From NCBI GenBank assembly GCA_040756715.1, contig JBFLYE010000037.1:663-6830 (forward strand): DNA of 6,168 bases, read 5' to 3'. Origin of the DNA: a bacterium (lineage in GTDB: Bacteria; UBA9089; UBA9088). The number at the start of each line of letters is the position of its first letter. Within the stretch, counting starts at the first letter, position 1. The translations under genes and the position numbers were made by a program. Of this stretch, positions 4,077 through 6,168 are shown piece by piece. The notes beneath the pieces were generated by a model. The model saw only the letters and a list, made by a program, of their open reading frames with translations. It made no database searches and was not told where the DNA came from.

Positions 4077-4626
4077 CTTTTCCTCCTCCTTTTTTCTTTA
4101 AAATGATTTCCTTTATCAAAGATATTGTTTTTTCTAATCTCTCATTTACAATAACATAATCATAATCTTTTCCCTCCTCTATCTCATATTTTGCCTTTTC
4201 AAGACGCTCCCTTATTTTTTCATCAGATTCTGTCTTTCTCATCATAAGCCTCCTTTCAAGCTCCTCCATTGATGGTGGAAGAAGAAATATAAGGAGACTT
4301 TCTGGATAAGAGGCTTTTATCTTTTTCCCACCCACCACATCTATATCAAGAAGGAGGTCATAATTCTTTGCTTTTTCCAAAGTTTCCCTTGATGTTCCAT
4401 AATAATCTCCAAATATCTTCACCCATTCAACAAATTCATCCTTCTCAATCATCCTTTTAAACCTGTTAATATCGATAAACTTGTATTCCCATTTTTCTGT
4501 TTCTCCCTCCCTTGGTTTTCTTGTGGTGTAGGATACAGAAAACCGCAAATCAGAAAATTCCTCTAATAGCCCCCTGCAAATTGTTGTCTTTCCTGTTCCC
4601 GATGGTGCTGAGATAACAATTATCAT
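4066..4626 (-). CDS. gmk: Guanylate kinase
   Basis: Gmk converts GMP (or dGMP) plus ATP to GDP plus ADP, an essential step of GTP supply, in the cytosol. The 186-residue protein carries the P-loop SAPSGTGKTT (residues 6-15), the GMP-binding stretch VSYTTRKPREGE (31-42), Y48, E67 and DYYGTS (74-79), LLDIDVVGG (92-100), LLPPSMEELERRL (115-127), the lid arginines around 126-141 and DYDYVIVNE (154-162). Length is slightly short because the protein starts right at the first beta strand. Two substitutions stand out: ETEKWEY replaces the usual GE-x-x-G-x-x-Y text, and Val98 replaces the Gln of IDVQG. ATG overlaps the truA stop by one base (TAATG), with only a weak GGGA upstream, so translation is probably coupled to truA. 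rpoZ follows with an 11-base overlap. Confidence 0.97.
   Translation of the reverse strand: MIIVISAPSGTGKTTICRGLLEEFSDLRFSVSYTTRKPREGETEKWEYKFIDINRFKRMIEKDEFVEWVKIFGDYYGTSRETLEKAKNYDLLLDIDVVGGKKIKASYPESLLIFLLPPSMEELERRLMMRKTESDEKIRERLEKAKYEIEEGKDYDYVIVNERLEKTISLIKEIILKKKGGGKDAI
4082..4090 (-). promoter_or_regulatory. Shine-Dalgarno of rpoZ inside the gmk 3' end
   Basis: AGGAGGAGG on the minus strand lies 5 nt before the rpoZ ATG and fixes that start over the later in-frame Met8. The same bases encode the Gly-Gly-Gly of the Gmk tail KKKGGGKDAI, so the coding end of gmk doubles as the omega ribosome-binding site. Confidence 0.8.
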
Positions 4627-5366
4627 TAGTAATCAATCCCGATGAGGAAAAGTCCGCGGGAAGGAGTTGTCCAAGGAGCAAGTTTTCTATTCTTACCCTG
4701 GATGATAGAAGATACCGCATCTAAATTAAGAAGCCCGCTTCCCACCTTAATTAAGGTTGCCACAATGCACCTAATCATATTGTGGAGAAAGCTTATACCA
4801 GAAATATCAAAAAATATAAGGTTTTCGGAAAAAATACCCATTTGGGAAGAGATAGAAATGGATTTTATCTCCCTTACCGGATTTCTTTCATCCCTTCTTA
4901 CAAATGAAGAAAAATCCATTTTTCCCACAAAGATATTCGCTGCCTCTTTCATCATTTCTATATTAAGAGAGCCTGGAAAAAAATAGCTATACCTTAAAAA
5001 CACAGGTGATTTAACCCGATCATTTAGGACAATATACCTATACCTTCTCTCTTTAGCATGCCTGGGATTAAATGAAAGGTCTATCTCTTCTATATCTTTT
5101 ATAATTATATCATAAGGAAGAAAAGAATTCAAGGCATTTTTTAGGTTTAAAGTTGGAATATTAGAGCCTGTCTTAAATGTTGCAACAAAAGCCAATGCAT
5201 GGGCTCCTTTATCTATCCTTGATGCACCTATTGTTTTTACATTTTCTTTTGTAACCTTAAATATAGCGGTCTCAAGCATTCTTTGGACTGTAGGCTTATC
5301 CTTCTGCCTCTGCCAACCATAATAATTTGTTCCATCATAGGCTATGGTAAGCTTGATATTTCTCAA
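4626..5366 (-). CDS. truA: tRNA pseudouridine(38-40) synthase
   Basis: TruA isomerises uridines 38, 39 and 40 in the anticodon stem-loop of many tRNAs to pseudouridine. The 246-residue protein has the expected length and ordered motifs: LTIAYDGTNYYGWQRQ (residues 6-21), the catalytic block ASRIDKGAHA (48-57) with Asp52, RRYRY (107-111) containing the active-site Tyr, NPVREI (162-167), FLHNMIR (193-199) and TTPSRGL near the end. The catalytic block is normally GRTDxGVHA; here Gly, Thr and Val are replaced by Ser49, Ile51 and Ala55, while Arg50, Asp52, Gly54 and His56 are kept. The start is TTG at 5366-5364, which gives the usual N-terminus MRNIKLTIAYDG; no ATG or Shine-Dalgarno is near. It begins 7 bp after the aminotransferase stop and ends overlapping gmk. 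Confidence 0.95.
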   Translation of the reverse strand: MRNIKLTIAYDGTNYYGWQRQKDKPTVQRMLETAIFKVTKENVKTIGASRIDKGAHALAFVATFKTGSNIPTLNLKNALNSFLPYDIIIKDIEEIDLSFNPRHAKERRYRYIVLNDRVKSPVFLRYSYFFPGSLNIEMMKEAANIFVGKMDFSSFVRRDERNPVREIKSISISSQMGIFSENLIFFDISGISFLHNMIRCIVATLIKVGSGLLNLDAVSSIIQGKNRKLAPWTTPSRGLFLIGIDY

Positions 5367-5373
5367 TTGTGGT

Positions 5374-6168
5374 TTATTGCAAATGGGAGATGGCCTCTTT
5401 TATCCTTAAAATTCCCTCTTCGATATCTTTTGTAGATGCAGCATAGGAAAACCTTAGGTAATTGTCATCGCCAAAGGCAACCCCAGGAACCAATGCGACC
5501 TTTGCCTCTTCAATAAGAAATTCTGCCAAAGAGGATGAGCCTTTTATCTTTTCTTTAAACAGCCCACTTACCTCACAAAAAGCATAAAATGCACCTTGCG
5601 GCATCGGGCAATCCATTCCTTTTATTTGATTTAAGCCATCAACGATAAGCCTTCTTCTTTTTTCAAAGGTAGAAACCATATTTAAGACAAAATCATTGCC
5701 AGAGGTTATCGCCGCTAAGGCACCATATTGAATTACTGAGCAGGGGTTTGAGGTTGTCTGGGACTGTATTCTTCCTGCTGCTTTTATTAGATCAATTGGC
5801 CCTGCGGCATAACCTATTCTTAATCCCGTCATCGCATATGTCTTTGAAAAGCCATTGATAACAACGGTATTCTTTGGAATAAATTGTGCAATGCTCTTAT
5901 GAGATAAGCCATCATAGACAAATTTCTCATATACCTCATCTGAGATTACCCAAAGGTTATTTTCTTTTATCACACTTGCAATTCCTAATAGCTCTTTTTC
6001 TGTATATACCGCACCGGTTGGATTTGAAGGAGAATTTAGGATAATCCCTTTTGTCCTCTCTGTTATTGCTTCTTTTAGCCTTTCCTTTGAAAGCTTAAAT
6101 CCATCTGCCCTTGTGGTTTTTACAATTATTGGGATTCCATCGGCAAATTTTACCATTTCAGCATAGGA
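5374..6168 (-). CDS. PLP-dependent aspartate-type aminotransferase, class I (partial, runs off right edge)
   Basis: The enzyme probably transfers the amino group between aspartate and 2-oxoglutarate (or a related amino acid), linking the TCA cycle to amino-acid synthesis. The reading frame stays open to the right edge, giving 264 visible residues; about 130 N-terminal residues of a roughly 390-residue protein are missing. Numbered from the first visible residue (SYAEMVKFADG), motifs are NSPSNPTGAVY (45-55), ISDEVYEKF (75-83) with the Asp that holds the PLP ring nitrogen, GFSKTYAMTGLRIGY (106-120) with Schiff-base Lys109 and phosphate-binding Arg116, PQGAFYAF (190-197) and YLRFSYA (237-243) with the carboxylate-binding Arg239. 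The text resembles subgroup Ib aspartate aminotransferases (aspB/aspC type), but substrate cannot be fixed from the sequence, so no symbol is given. truA follows 7 bp downstream, suggesting one transcript. Confidence 0.93.
   Translation of the reverse strand, partial: SYAEMVKFADGIPIIVKTTRADGFKLSKERLKEAITERTKGIILNSPSNPTGAVYTEKELLGIASVIKENNLWVISDEVYEKFVYDGLSHKSIAQFIPKNTVVINGFSKTYAMTGLRIGYAAGPIDLIKAAGRIQSQTTSNPCSVIQYGALAAITSGNDFVLNMVSTFEKRRRLIVDGLNQIKGMDCPMPQGAFYAFCEVSGLFKEKIKGSSSLAEFLIEEAKVALVPGVAFGDDNYLRFSYAASTKDIEEGILRIKEAISHLQ

Noticed and set aside
4642-4986. 114-codon plus-strand frame
   Set aside because: It is antisense to the C-terminal half of truA, which has clear motifs; no Shine-Dalgarno or protein family fits.

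Overview
This is an AT-rich bacterial chromosome segment made mostly of core housekeeping genes. The AT-rich code (many AGA/AGG and ATA codons), the bacterial type-A RNase P RNA and the gene set establish Bacteria. The PPi-type phosphofructokinase and the A/T-rich repeat-like spacers would fit an uncultivated, perhaps anaerobic lineage, but that is inference and no phylum can be assigned. I see no defence system, prophage, CRISPR array, tRNA or transposase.

Left part, minus strand, transcribed right to left from about 2100: rpsM (S13), rpsK (S11), rpsD (S4) and rpoA (alpha subunit of RNA polymerase; only its first 211 residues are in the window). This is the distal half of the classical alpha operon. 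infA and rpmJ are not directly upstream. Instead the operon begins at rpsM with a good sigma-70-like promoter only about 9 nt from the start codon. A 91-bp A/T-rich spacer with inverted-repeat arms separates rpsK from rpsD, whereas the other junctions in the operon are tight.

Middle, plus strand: rnpB (RNase P RNA, about 2290-2620) lies divergently from rpsM. It is followed by pfp, a 340-residue phosphofructokinase with the residues that mark pyrophosphate use. pfp has no Shine-Dalgarno sequence, and its promoter-like -10 box is placed so that the mRNA could be leaderless.

Right part, minus strand: a PLP-dependent aspartate-type aminotransferase (cut by the right edge), truA, gmk and rpoZ, with 7-nt, -1-nt and -11-nt junctions, read as one operon. 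rpoZ converges on pfp across a 177-bp gap that looks like dispersed repeat sequence. The window therefore holds two RNA polymerase subunits, alpha and omega, at the downstream ends of two separate minus-strand operons.

The observations most worth following are the short-leader or leaderless architecture of rpsM and pfp (with consequences for S4 autoregulation), the repeat-like insertion before rpsD, the PPi-type PFK signature, and unusual substitutions in the TruA and Gmk motifs.
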